The translations under genes were made by a program, and so were the position numbers. The notes beneath the pieces are model-generated. The model saw nothing but the letters and a program-made list of their open reading frames with translations, had not been told where the DNA came from and did not search any database. A DNA stretch of 64,000 nt from Vibrio maritimus (GTDB lineage: Bacteria; Pseudomonadota; Gammaproteobacteria; Enterobacterales; Vibrionaceae), in the NCBI RefSeq assembly GCF_021441885.1, contig NZ_CP090439.1, positions 1,178,001 to 1,242,000 on the forward strand. Direction: 5' to 3'. This document shows positions 50,239 to 58,958 of the stretch, one piece after another. The first letter of the stretch is position 1, and every line of letters starts with the position of its first letter.

Positions 50239-51687
50239 ATGTTGTTCGACATCATTATAAAAAACGTAGAAATCGTCGATGGCACCAATGGACCTGCCTA
50301 CCATGCAGACCTTGCAATTAAGCAAGACCGTATTGCGAAAATCGGTGATCTAGCAGGCTCAAAAGCGGGTTTGGTGATTGATGGGCAAGGGCAGGTATTG
50401 AGCCCAGGGTTCATTGATGTTCATACGCACGATGACACTAACGTTATTCGCTATCCAGATTGCTTGCCGAAAATTAGTCAAGGGGTGACGACGGTTATTG
50501 TCGGTAACTGTGGGATCAGTGCCTCGCCTGCGACGCTTAAAGTTGCACCACCTGATCCAATGAACTTACTAGGGAAACAAGAAGACTTTAAGTATCCAAC
50601 GTTTGCAGAGTATGCCAAAGCGGTCGAAGCCGCGCAGCCTGCGGTGAATGTTGCGGCGTTGATTGGTCATACCACACTTCGTAATAACGTGATGGATGAG
50701 CTACTTCGTGAGGCGACCGAGGACGAGTTGCAATCAATGAGAAGCACGCTGAGTCAGGCGATGGCAGAGGGCGCGTTAGGCTTGAGCTCTGGTCTGGCTT
50801 ACGCCAGTGCGAAACAAGCGACAGCGAGTGAGGTTATGCGTTTGGCCGAGGTTCTTGCTGATTTTGGTGGTATCTACACCACGCACATGCGCACTGAATT
50901 TGAGGCTATCTTAAATGCGATGGAAGAGGCCTTTGAAACTGGCAAACATGCTCGTGTTCCTGTGGTGATCTCGCATCTGAAATGTGCTGGAGCGGGTAAC
51001 TGGGGCAGAACTGTCGAGGTGCTCGATCTGCTCGAAAAGACGGCAGAGCATCAAGATGTTTCATGCGATTGCTACCCATATTCGGCAAGCTCTTCAACTC
51101 TGGACCTTAAACAGGTTACTGACGACTTCGATATCTTTATTACATGGTCGGAATCTAAACCGGAGTTTGCAGGTCAGCTTCTTGCTGACATTGCCAAGCA
51201 AATGGAATTGCCTTTGATGGACGCTGCTAAAGCTCTCCAACCAGCGGGAGCCGTATATCACTGCATGGATGAGCAAGATGTGGAGCGAGTACTTAAACAC
51301 AGGCTTACCATGGTTGGATCTGACGGACTGCCGAACGATCCACATCCTCACCCAAGACTGTGGGGCACCTTCCCTAAAGTATTGAAACATTACTGTCGAG
51401 ATCGTGAGTTATTTCCACTCGAGGAAGCGGTTTATAAAATGACAGGAATGTCTGCGCAACGTTATAACTTATTGAATCGAGGGGTTATCAAAGAAGGTGC
51501 CTTCGCGGACTTAGTTCTTTTTAATAAACATAATGTTCGTGATACTGCGACATTTGAAACACCTATTTCTTTAGCAGACGGAATAGAGTGTGTATTAGTT
51601 AACGGAAATATTAGCTATCAAAATAAATTAGTCGCCAAAGAAAGATTTGGTCGATTTATATATCGTGATGGAATTAATTGCTCTTGA
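50239..51687 (+). CDS. N-acyl-D-amino-acid deacylase (D-aminoacylase)
   Basis: Zn amidohydrolase of 483 residues that removes the acyl group from N-acyl-D-amino acids. Motifs of the D-aminoacylase family: LSPGFIDVHTHDDTNVI near residue 62, VTTVIVGNCGISASPA with the metal cysteine, GLSSGLAYASAK, TTHMRTEFEAI, VVISHLKCAGAGNWG, and VGSDGLPNDPHPHPRLWG. The open frame runs upstream to 50098, but MLFDIIIKNVEIVDG is the proper start; GAGAAGG is close to it. First gene of a plus-strand operon with ridA and a symporter. No signal peptide, so the substrate must be imported. Confidence 0.9.
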   Translation: MLFDIIIKNVEIVDGTNGPAYHADLAIKQDRIAKIGDLAGSKAGLVIDGQGQVLSPGFIDVHTHDDTNVIRYPDCLPKISQGVTTVIVGNCGISASPATLKVAPPDPMNLLGKQEDFKYPTFAEYAKAVEAAQPAVNVAALIGHTTLRNNVMDELLREATEDELQSMRSTLSQAMAEGALGLSSGLAYASAKQATASEVMRLAEVLADFGGIYTTHMRTEFEAILNAMEEAFETGKHARVPVVISHLKCAGAGNWGRTVEVLDLLEKTAEHQDVSCDCYPYSASSSTLDLKQVTDDFDIFITWSESKPEFAGQLLADIAKQMELPLMDAAKALQPAGAVYHCMDEQDVERVLKHRLTMVGSDGLPNDPHPHPRLWGTFPKVLKHYCRDRELFPLEEAVYKMTGMSAQRYNLLNRGVIKEGAFADLVLFNKHNVRDTATFETPISLADGIECVLVNGNISYQNKLVAKERFGRFIYRDGINCS

Positions 51688-51746
51688 ATTATACAAATTC
51701 AAGAAATGTAAAACTTAAATAAGACGTAACAAAACTGGAGTAAACA

Positions 51747-52139
51747 ATGACAATTAAACGCTATGGTGTAGAAGGTGGTGTCGGTACAGGTGGACAACAT
51801 TTACCATTCGCTCGAGCAACAGAAGCTGGTGGCTTTCTTTACGTGTCGGGTCAAACACCAATGACAGATGGCGAAGTTGTGGAAGGCGGAATTGTTGACC
51901 AATCACGCCTGGCTATCCAGAACTGTGTCGATATTATGGAAGAAGCGGGCTACGGTCTTGAGGATGTTGTACACGTTAAAGTGGTACTGACAGATTCTCG
52001 TTATTTCCAATCATTTAATAAAGTATTCAAAGAGTTTTTTGGTGCAAATCCACCAGCACGAATCTGCATGGTTTGTGACCTAGTGGTGGATGTAAAAGTA
52101 GAAGTAGACGTGACTTGCTATCGCGAAGACCGTCGATAA
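51747..52139 (+). CDS. RidA family enamine/imine deaminase
   Basis: A 130-residue YjgF/YER057c/UK114 protein. Seen: GGQHLPFARATEAGGFLYVS, GQTPMTDGEVVEGG, ACV-like IQNCVDIMEEAGYGLEDVVH, and PPARICMVCDLV with the conserved Arg. RidA enzymes hydrolyse reactive enamines and imines such as 2-aminoacrylate. Its position between an N-acyl-D-amino-acid deacylase and the module's transporter, opposite a PLP deaminase, suggests that it clears the enamine product of that deaminase. ACTGGAG precedes the ATG. Sixty bases after the deacylase. Confidence 0.92.
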   Translation: MTIKRYGVEGGVGTGGQHLPFARATEAGGFLYVSGQTPMTDGEVVEGGIVDQSRLAIQNCVDIMEEAGYGLEDVVHVKVVLTDSRYFQSFNKVFKEFFGANPPARICMVCDLVVDVKVEVDVTCYREDRR

Positions 52140-52172
52140 ATATAAAGCCGTATCTACACGCAACTTAATAAT

Positions 52173-52190
52173 GGGCATTTTGCGATGCCC
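52173..52190 (+). terminator. Hairpin after ridA
   Basis: GGGCAT / ATGCCC with a 6-nt loop, flanked by TAA and TTA that can extend the stem. Weak T-tract (TTATCAATAA); likely partial, as the symporter gene follows at 115 bases. Confidence 0.5.
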
Positions 52191-52304
52191 TTATCAATAA
52201 AAATAATAATGACATTGTGATTACATTGTGTAGTTACGTTTCGAGATTAAATAACGTAAAACGATAGGCAGTATATAAGTTGCTTATCTCTCTGGAGGTG
52301 TTCA

Positions 52305-53801
52305 ATGAACAGTACACTATTCTTATCCGGATTCGGGATATATGTGTGTTTTCTTATTTGGCTTGGTTGGTATGTATCGCGTAATCAAAAGTCAGGTGAA
52401 GATTTTCTACTTGGTGGGCGCGGCTTACCACTGTTTTTGGTACTAGGTACCACGGTAGCGACCATGGTGGGTACTGGCTCAAGTATGGGCGCAGTAGGTT
52501 TTGGTTATGCTAACGGTTGGGCTGGTGCACTTTATGGCATTGGTGGCGCTCTTGGTATTTTACTACTCGCACTCTGGTTTGCCCCTGTTCGTCGACTCAA
52601 TTTTATGACCATGAGTGAAGAGTTGTCCTACTATGTCGGTGCAAACCGCGTGGTGAAAAATCTGGTCGGTATTCTTATCTTTATTGCTTCTATTGGCTGG
52701 TTAGGTGCCCACATCTTGGGTGGCGGTATGTATCTGGCTTGGATTGCAGATATTGACCTCAATGTTGCGAAAGTCATTATTGCTGCCGCGTTTACGATTT
52801 ACGTTGTCATTGGTGGTTACACCGCAGTGGTGTGGACTGACACAATTCAAGCTGTGATTCTTTTCGTTGGTTTCATCTTGATGGCAGTACTATCGGTGCA
52901 ACACATTGGTGGTCTTGATAACCTTTACGCTGCGATGGACCCAGCAGCGACCAGCTTTCTAGCGATTGAAAAACTCGGTCTGATTCCAGCTATCTCATTG
53001 GCCGTAGTGGTTGGTGTGGGTGTGTTGGCGACGCCTTCATTCCGTCAGCGTATTTACTCAGGTAAGAACGTATCGACCATCCGCCGTTCATTTGTGTTAT
53101 CTGGTGTATTGTACCTGTTCTTCTCAATCATCCCTGCGGTTATTGGTATGGCGGCGCATGCGATTGACCCTAATTTAGATAATGCTAATTTCGCGTTCCC
53201 ATACATTGCAGCAACGGTACTACCAGTTGGTATTGGCATGATCGTTCTGATTGCAGGTTTGTCGGCAACTATGTCGAGCGCGAGCTCTGATGCGATTGCC
53301 GGTGTGTCTATCCTATTGCGTGACGTGTATGTCATGTTTACAGGCCGCGTTCCAAATAAAGAATCGATGATGAACTACTCAAGGCTAGCGCTTATCGTCG
53401 TAATTGGTTTAGCTCTACTGTTTGCACTGACGTCAAACGACATTATCGGCTACATCACTAAGATGATCTCAACGGTGATGTCAGGAATGTTCGTGTGCGG
53501 AATGTTGGGTCGCTTCTGGAAGCGCTACACGTGGCAGGGTGCGATTGCGACGCTTGTTGGTGCATCAGCGGCTTCATTCATGGTTATCCTCAGCCCAAGC
53601 CTAACCGCATTCTGGGGTAACCCAGTCATCCCATCTGTTGCAGTCGCAACTCTAGCGGGTGTTGCAGTGAGCTTGTTCACGCCAAGAAATATGGTGTCAC
53701 CAGAGGAAGCTCAAGCCATCTTAGACGCAGAACGCGCACAGATGGAGCAAGGTGGTGAGTCCAACAAGGACACCACGACTTCAACGCCAATTACAGAGTA
53801 A
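52305..53801 (+). CDS. Sodium:solute symporter (SSS family)
   Basis: Integral membrane Na+-coupled importer of 498 residues with about 13 helices. Seen: the N-terminal SGEDFLLGGRGLPLFLVLGT (key DF.LGGR.L), GTGSSMGAVGFGYANGW in the unwound helix 1 region, YTAVVWTDTIQAVILFVGF, and LSATMSSASSDAIAGVSIL for the Na2 site. The substrate may be the N-acyl-D-amino acid or the free amino acid used by the neighbouring enzymes. CTGGAGGTG precedes the ATG, a strong Shine-Dalgarno. Followed by the hexosaminidase gene after a hairpin. Confidence 0.9.
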   Translation: MNSTLFLSGFGIYVCFLIWLGWYVSRNQKSGEDFLLGGRGLPLFLVLGTTVATMVGTGSSMGAVGFGYANGWAGALYGIGGALGILLLALWFAPVRRLNFMTMSEELSYYVGANRVVKNLVGILIFIASIGWLGAHILGGGMYLAWIADIDLNVAKVIIAAAFTIYVVIGGYTAVVWTDTIQAVILFVGFILMAVLSVQHIGGLDNLYAAMDPAATSFLAIEKLGLIPAISLAVVVGVGVLATPSFRQRIYSGKNVSTIRRSFVLSGVLYLFFSIIPAVIGMAAHAIDPNLDNANFAFPYIAATVLPVGIGMIVLIAGLSATMSSASSDAIAGVSILLRDVYVMFTGRVPNKESMMNYSRLALIVVIGLALLFALTSNDIIGYITKMISTVMSGMFVCGMLGRFWKRYTWQGAIATLVGASAASFMVILSPSLTAFWGNPVIPSVAVATLAGVAVSLFTPRNMVSPEEAQAILDAERAQMEQGGESNKDTTTSTPITE

Positions 53802-53812
53802 TCACTCTCTTA

Positions 53813-53841
53813 GTCAGGGTGTAGCATAAGAGCACCCTGAC
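53813..53841 (+). terminator. Hairpin between the symporter and hexosaminidase genes
   Basis: Perfect 9-bp stem GTCAGGGTG / CACCCTGAC with an 11-nt loop. No T-run, so it may only partly separate the two genes. Confidence 0.55.
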
Positions 53842-53883
53842 GCAACTGAATTAGGCTGAATTTTGTTTTCTCAGGAAGTAGTC

Positions 53884-56331
53884 ATGGACAAGAAACTGGT
53901 ATCTCTTTTAATCGCAGGCACACTAACATCAACGGCATGGGCTATGGCACCAAATACCGATCTGAACTTAATGCCTTATCCTCAAATGGTGGAATTGAAA
54001 CAGGGCAATGTTGTTATCGATAAAGACTTCAGTATTTTTATCAAAGGGTACAATTCAGAGCGCGTTGACGCGACGGCAAAACGTTTTATCACTCGCCTTG
54101 AGCGTCAAACGGGTTTACCGACTCTGAATTGGCAGGCTGAAAGCGCGAGTGAAGCGACTTTGGTTATCGACATCGATGATGCGCCTAAAGCAGCGATTCA
54201 AGATATCAATGCTGATGAGTCTTACACCTTGAACGCACAGAATGGGCAGATTGTTTTAAAGGCGAATCGTCCATACGGTGCGATCCGTGGTATCGAAACC
54301 ATTCTTCAACTTGTCAAAACGGATGCTGTCGGTTATTCGGTACCAGCAATTTATATTGAAGATGAACCTCGTTTCCGCTGGCGCGGTGTCTCTTATGATA
54401 CCTCTCGTCACTTCATTGAGATGGAAGTGATCCTGCGTCAATTGGATGCGATGGCTTCAGCGAAAATGAACGTGTTCCATTGGCATATCTGGGATGACCA
54501 AGGTATCCGTATCCAACTGGACAACTACACCAAGCTTTGGGAGAAAACCACGGATGGTGATTACTACACTAAAGATCAAATTCGCTATGTCGTTGACTAT
54601 GCTCGTGAGTTAGGTATTCGTGTGGTTCCTGAGATCTCACTTCCTGGTCACGCTTCTGCAGTTGCTCATGCTTACCCTGAGCTAATGTCCGGGATGGGGG
54701 AGCAAAGCTACCCACAACAGCGTGAATGGGGCGTATTTGAGCCGCTCATGGACCCAACAAATCCTGAGCTTTATACCATGTTGAGTAGTGTCTTTGATGA
54801 AGTGGTCGAACTCTTCCCTGATGAGTACTTCCACATCGGCGGTGACGAGCCAAACTATAAGCAGTGGCAAGAGAACCCTAAGATCCAAGCGTTTATCAAA
54901 GAAAATAATCTCGATGGCGAGCGCGGCTTACAGTCTTATTTGAATGCGAAAGTAGAGAAGATGCTTGAAGATCGCGGCAAGAAGATGACGGGCTGGGATG
55001 AGATCTGGCATAAAGATCTGCCAAAATCCATCGTGATTCAAAGCTGGCGCGGGCATGACAGTATTGGTCGTGCGGCGAAAGAAGGCTATCAAGGACTTCT
55101 CTCTACGGGCTATTACCTAGACCAACCTCAGCCAACGAGCTATCACTATCGCAATGACCCAATGCCTCATGGTATTACGGTCGACGATACGTTGCATGAA
55201 GGCGAGCGTTTCGTTAGCTATCAGTGGGAAAAACCGCGTACGAAGGGCGGTCCACGTAAGGGGTTGCTCACTATCATTCAAGCTAAAGATGGCAGCGTCA
55301 GAGCGTTTACCGACTACAACGGTAAGTCTCGTACTGAAGTCGAAATTCTTGAGTACACGCCAGGAGAGAGCTTCAAGGGGCATTTTGACAACTTTATGTC
55401 GTATACCGAGTTTAACCTGAAGCTGGCTGGTGACAAGCTTGCAGAAGGGAGCTATCAGCTTATTGGCAACGTGCGTTGGCCAACCACGGGTGAAATCGTG
55501 GCTTCTTCTGCGCAGCCAGGCTCGACTATACCTGAGCCAAGCGGTGGTTACCCAGCCGAGTTAACTGAAGACGAGCAGTCGCTCATTCTTGGTGGCGAAA
55601 TCACCGTCTGGGCTGAAAACATTAACTCTCAAACTATGGAAAACCGTATTTGGCCGCGTAGCTACGCCATCGCTGAGCGATTCTGGTCTTCAGAAGAGCT
55701 GACAGACGAAGCAAGCATGTATAAGCGTATGCGCGCTATCGACAGTTGGTCGGAGATCTCTCTGGGGATGCGCCATCACGCTGACTCTAGAGTTATGATG
55801 CAGCGTTTAGCGAATGGCGCCGATGTAACGCCATTACTGACACTTGCTCGCTATACTGAGCCTGCGCAGTACTACGCTCGCAACTGGGAGAAGTGGATTC
55901 AAACGGAAAATCACGGTGATCTTTATAATCAACATGAACGCTTGAATCGTTTCGCTGATGCACTGCCTGTTGAGAGCTATGCTGTGTATGAAATGCGAGA
56001 TCTTGTAGAGCAGTTTGATAAAGGTGATAAGCAAGCGCTCTCTGCTTTAAAACGTCACTATCAGACAGTTTTAAACGCTGCGACCGCTGCTGAACCTATC
56101 TTCGCAGCGAACGTCGCATCTGTTGATACAGTCGCAGTGACGAAAGCAACGAAGAAAATCGCGGAGTTAGGTCTGACTTTAGTTGCTAAGGCGCAAGCTG
56201 GAGAGGTTATCTCTAAAGCAGATACGAATGCATATCAAGGGATGATTAACGAGTCGGCGATCATCATAGACGAAACCATTGTTGCCATCGTTAAGCCAAC
56301 GGAAATGTTGTTGGAAGCTCTTTCAGAATAG
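53884..56331 (+). CDS. Exported beta-N-acetylhexosaminidase (GH20) with an insertion
   Basis: An 815-residue family-20 hexosaminidase. Signal peptide 1-20 (STAWA|MAP). The N-terminal GH20b domain (about 25-150) is followed by a TIM barrel with RWRGVSYDTSRHFIEMEVIL, NVFHWHIWDDQGIRIQL, and the catalytic Asp-Glu in YFHIGGDEPNYKQW. About 145 residues (near 420-565) with several beta-like segments interrupt the barrel between YYLDQPQP and ILGGEITVWAENI. The C-terminal 220 residues are helical. The frame opens at 53863, but AGGAAG supports ATG 53884. It would trim terminal GlcNAc/GalNAc from glycans; chitin oligosaccharides are one option. Confidence 0.92.
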   Translation: MDKKLVSLLIAGTLTSTAWAMAPNTDLNLMPYPQMVELKQGNVVIDKDFSIFIKGYNSERVDATAKRFITRLERQTGLPTLNWQAESASEATLVIDIDDAPKAAIQDINADESYTLNAQNGQIVLKANRPYGAIRGIETILQLVKTDAVGYSVPAIYIEDEPRFRWRGVSYDTSRHFIEMEVILRQLDAMASAKMNVFHWHIWDDQGIRIQLDNYTKLWEKTTDGDYYTKDQIRYVVDYARELGIRVVPEISLPGHASAVAHAYPELMSGMGEQSYPQQREWGVFEPLMDPTNPELYTMLSSVFDEVVELFPDEYFHIGGDEPNYKQWQENPKIQAFIKENNLDGERGLQSYLNAKVEKMLEDRGKKMTGWDEIWHKDLPKSIVIQSWRGHDSIGRAAKEGYQGLLSTGYYLDQPQPTSYHYRNDPMPHGITVDDTLHEGERFVSYQWEKPRTKGGPRKGLLTIIQAKDGSVRAFTDYNGKSRTEVEILEYTPGESFKGHFDNFMSYTEFNLKLAGDKLAEGSYQLIGNVRWPTTGEIVASSAQPGSTIPEPSGGYPAELTEDEQSLILGGEITVWAENINSQTMENRIWPRSYAIAERFWSSEELTDEASMYKRMRAIDSWSEISLGMRHHADSRVMMQRLANGADVTPLLTLARYTEPAQYYARNWEKWIQTENHGDLYNQHERLNRFADALPVESYAVYEMRDLVEQFDKGDKQALSALKRHYQTVLNAATAAEPIFAANVASVDTVAVTKATKKIAELGLTLVAKAQAGEVISKADTNAYQGMINESAIIIDETIVAIVKPTEMLLEALSE

Positions 56332-56365
56332 ATCATAACTAAATCACAGAGCTGATTGGTCGAAT

Positions 56366-56394
56366 GCCGAGTGTTGCGAGTAGCAATACTCGGC
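56366..56394 (+). terminator. Terminator after the hexosaminidase gene
   Basis: GCCGAGTGTTGC / GCAATACTCGGC, 12 bp with one G-T pair, loop GAGTA, then TTTTTT. Confidence 0.92.
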
Positions 56395-56529
56395 TTTTTT
56401 ATGAATACGCCCGTTCGGTATAAGCTGATAACTACTGCTTATCAGCCTAATAACGACAAGTGAATTCCTTGCAACACGTCAAATCGGTATTCTCTCCGGC
56501 ATAGAAACAACCACTGCGAGATTACTGCT

Positions 56530-56952
56530 ATGACTTTTACTAAAACTTCTCTTAAATCATTATTTGCCGTTACGACACTAGCTTTGCTTGCTGGTTGTTC
56601 GTCACCTGCTTTCGATAAGGAAAACGAGAACGCAGCACGTAATCGAGGCGCAGCTGGTGGCGCACTATTAGGTGCAACGATGGGCGTTCTAACGGGTGAA
56701 CCTGATCTTGCAGTCAAAGGAGCAGTAGCCGGAGGTGTTGCTGGAGGTGTTGCCGGGTCGATGAAAGATCTAGAAGACTCTCGTGAAACTGGTCGTACGG
56801 AAACTCTGGCGGATGGTATTAAACAGGATAACCGCAGCGATGCTGAAAAGCGTGCAGATGAGCTTGAGGCTGAAATTCGTATTCGTGAGTTAGAGCAAAA
56901 GCTAGCAGAAATGGAGAAAGCGCAAGAGTCCCAACCTGGTCAGCAAGGGTAA
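56530..56952 (+). CDS. Glycine-zipper lipoprotein
   Basis: A 140-residue lipoprotein. The signal peptide ends in a good lipobox, LLAGC (Cys about 22). A glycine-zipper region of G-x3-G type follows (GGALLGATMGVLTGEPDLAV, GAVAGGVAGGVAGS), then a charged, probably coiled-coil tail (EKRADELEAEIRIRELEQKL). Such proteins resemble OmpA-like or YMGG-type outer-membrane lipoproteins; the function is unknown. Single gene between a terminator and a structured intergenic region. Confidence 0.85.
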   Translation: MTFTKTSLKSLFAVTTLALLAGCSSPAFDKENENAARNRGAAGGALLGATMGVLTGEPDLAVKGAVAGGVAGGVAGSMKDLEDSRETGRTETLADGIKQDNRSDAEKRADELEAEIRIRELEQKLAEMEKAQESQPGQQG

Positions 56953-57003
56953 TAACTCGCTAGTCTGTTTTAAACGCCAAGACTAAATAACGTGCAAAGA
57001 AAA

Positions 57004-57127
57004 GGCCGATTGACAAGTCAATCGGCCGAAAACAGTGTGAACAAATCGGTTCACTAACAACGTCAGTTGGCTAGGTGACTTCAAAAAGAAGTCATAGTTT
57101 ATAAAGCATGATGTATGCCAACTTTTT
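57004..57127 (+). ncRNA. Candidate structured small RNA or leader
   Basis: A run of stems in a 446-base gap: GGCCGATTGA/TCAATCGGCC with loop CAAG (57004-57027, perfect); GTGAAC/GTTCAC (57037-57054); and an outer stem GTTGGC/GCCAAC (57066-57071 with 57117-57122) enclosing TGACTTC/GAAGTCA (57076-57094), ending in TTTTT (57123-57127). This dense order, closed by a terminator-like U-run, suggests a transcribed RNA of about 125 nt. No protein fits. The rest of the gap (57128-57398) is AT-rich, with one near-palindrome GCATTaCGCAA/TTGCGaAATGC at 57197-57223. I do not recognise a known RNA family. Confidence 0.4.
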
Positions 57128-57398
57128 CAAAGTCTATTCTCCCTCTTTTTGTGCTCCAAAACACACATCAAGCCCTATTAATTCCAGTTTGCAAATGCAT
57201 TACGCAATTATTTTGCGAAATGCGAATTATATAATTATCAACAGAGTGTGATTTCATATGAATTTACGATAAGAATATGATGCTTTTGTGGCAAGTCAGG
57301 ATAATTTTGGCTAATTTTAAGTCTGTAGTTCCGTTTGAATTCCGTGACTGAGCTATTCATAGGGACGCCCCGAGAATCATGCCAAGGAAAAAGAGCAC

Positions 57399-58355
57399 AT
57401 GCAGCCAGCGCCAATCCCGTTTGATGATGACTACCGTCTCAAAGTCGTTAAACAGTTAAATATTTTAGAAAAACCTGAAGAACGTTTTGATAGGGTCACT
57501 CGACTGGCAAAGCGAATGTTCGATGTAGATATCGCACTTTTGAGCATTGTTGAACAGGATAAACAGTGGTTTAAATCTAATGTCGGTCTTAATGCTCAGG
57601 AAACAGGGCGAGGTGAGTCTTTTTGTGGGCATGCCATATTAGGTGACGAGCCGTTCATTATTCCAGACGCGTCGGTTGACGTAAGGTTTAGTGATAATCC
57701 TCTTGTGACTGGAGCGCCAAATATTCGATTTTACGCTGGAGTGCCTCTCAAGATTGACGATGGAGTGAAGATTGGCACTTTGTGTATCATAGATAGCCAA
57801 CCTAGACACTTTAGTGATCAGCAAGTCAATGATCTTATCGACCTAGCAAAGCTAGCGGAGTCTGAGCTCGTTGCGAACCTCAACTCTACGATCGATGAAC
57901 TCACGCAGATTTCTAACCGCCGCGGCTACAACCTTTTGGCTGATAAAGTGATCCAAAAATGTCGTTTTGCCACTGAACCCTACACCCTAGCCTTGTTTGA
58001 TTTAGAACATTTCAAACAAATTAATGACAGATTCGGACACTCTGTTGGTGACGAAGCTCTGCGCCAGTTCGCAAAGCTTTTGAAATCGAATTTTAGAGAT
58101 TCTGATGTTATTGCAAGGGTAGGAGGCGATGAATTCGTCGTATTAATGTCAGGTACAACGGGGAACGACTCGAAGTTTCCTATTACGCGGTTTAAAGAAA
58201 AGGTAGAAGCGTTTAACGAAACGAGTAGTGCAGTATATGAACTTGGTTACTACGTCGGTGTCGTTTGTTGCTCTCCTCTGGATAAAGTCGATCATGAAGA
58301 ACTAATAGAGCTAGCAGATAAGGCGATGTATATGAATAAAGGCTCTTGCTATTGA
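57399..58355 (+). CDS. GAF-GGDEF diguanylate cyclase
   Basis: A 318-residue cytoplasmic signalling protein. An N-terminal GAF domain (about 20-150; FDRVTRLAKRMFDVDIALLS, GRGESFCGHAIL, FYAGVPLKIDDGVKIGTLCI) is joined to a GGDEF domain (about 160-318) with DLEHFKQINDRFGHSVGDEA and an intact active site RVGGDEFVVL. It should make cyclic di-GMP. No I-site RxxD is evident five residues before GGDEF (DSDVIARVGGDEF), so product inhibition may be absent. AAGGAAAAAGAGCAC precedes the ATG. Its last seven bases overlap the convergent HAD gene. Confidence 0.92.
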   Translation: MQPAPIPFDDDYRLKVVKQLNILEKPEERFDRVTRLAKRMFDVDIALLSIVEQDKQWFKSNVGLNAQETGRGESFCGHAILGDEPFIIPDASVDVRFSDNPLVTGAPNIRFYAGVPLKIDDGVKIGTLCIIDSQPRHFSDQQVNDLIDLAKLAESELVANLNSTIDELTQISNRRGYNLLADKVIQKCRFATEPYTLALFDLEHFKQINDRFGHSVGDEALRQFAKLLKSNFRDSDVIARVGGDEFVVLMSGTTGNDSKFPITRFKEKVEAFNETSSAVYELGYYVGVVCCSPLDKVDHEELIELADKAMYMNKGSCY

Positions 58356-58930
58356 GCCTCTAAATAGCGATGGAGTGCTTTTAAAGAAGGGTAATGCAAA
58401 TCCGCTCCATAACTTGAAGACAAGTCTTCTGAGTTGGATATATAGCAGCTCAAACACCCAGCGTTTTGTGCGGTAAGCACGTCGTATTGATGGTCGCCAA
58501 CGTACAGAACGCTGCCTTTCTCCAAGCTCCATTCCTTCATTAAATGAAACAACGCGGTTGGATCTGGCTTTGCTGGGAAGTCTTCTCTGGTGATAAGTGT
58601 TTCTACAACAAGTTTGTGCTCTCGAAGTTTTGTTTCCGCTGCTTCTCGGCAGTTTCGGGTAATGATGCCAAAGTGCATGTTCCTCGCCAACAGCCAATCA
58701 AGCAGACCTTGTGCACCACTCATTAGGTTGCTCGACTTAGCGTCGTTAATCTCATGCTCTAAGATAACGTCGTGCCTAATCTTGCGCTGACTGTCGCACT
58801 CGGTTTCGGCAACATGCGTTAGCAGATCTTTACCGTTTGGACAGTCAATCTCTTGCCTCAACAATTCAAAATTGATATTTGATGATACTAGGGTGTTGTC
58901 CAAGTCAAATACAACAGCTTTAATGGTCAA
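58349..58930 (-). CDS. HAD-superfamily phosphatase
   Basis: A 193-residue haloacid-dehalogenase-type hydrolase. Motif I is VVFDLDNTLVS with the nucleophile Asp, motif II is GIITRNC, motif III the Lys in DFPAKPDPTALFH, and motif IV VLYVGDHQYDVLTAQNAG. A small helical cap lies between motifs I and II. Substrate unknown; phosphoglycolate-phosphatase-like proteins are closest. It starts with TTG (58930), supported by AGGGA seven bases ahead. It follows the hybrid kinase gene by 28 bases and may be in its operon. Confidence 0.88.
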   Translation of the reverse strand: MTIKAVVFDLDNTLVSSNINFELLRQEIDCPNGKDLLTHVAETECDSQRKIRHDVILEHEINDAKSSNLMSGAQGLLDWLLARNMHFGIITRNCREAAETKLREHKLVVETLITREDFPAKPDPTALFHLMKEWSLEKGSVLYVGDHQYDVLTAQNAGCLSCYISNSEDLSSSYGADLHYPSLKALHRYLEAQ

Positions 58931-58958
58931 GTGCGTGTCCCTTCAGTGGTTAGCATCT

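Noticed and set aside
55117..55420. Open frames on both strands within the GH20 insertion, considered as a nested gene
   Set aside because: The GH20 frame is continuous through the region and the other frames have no start signal or recognisable features.
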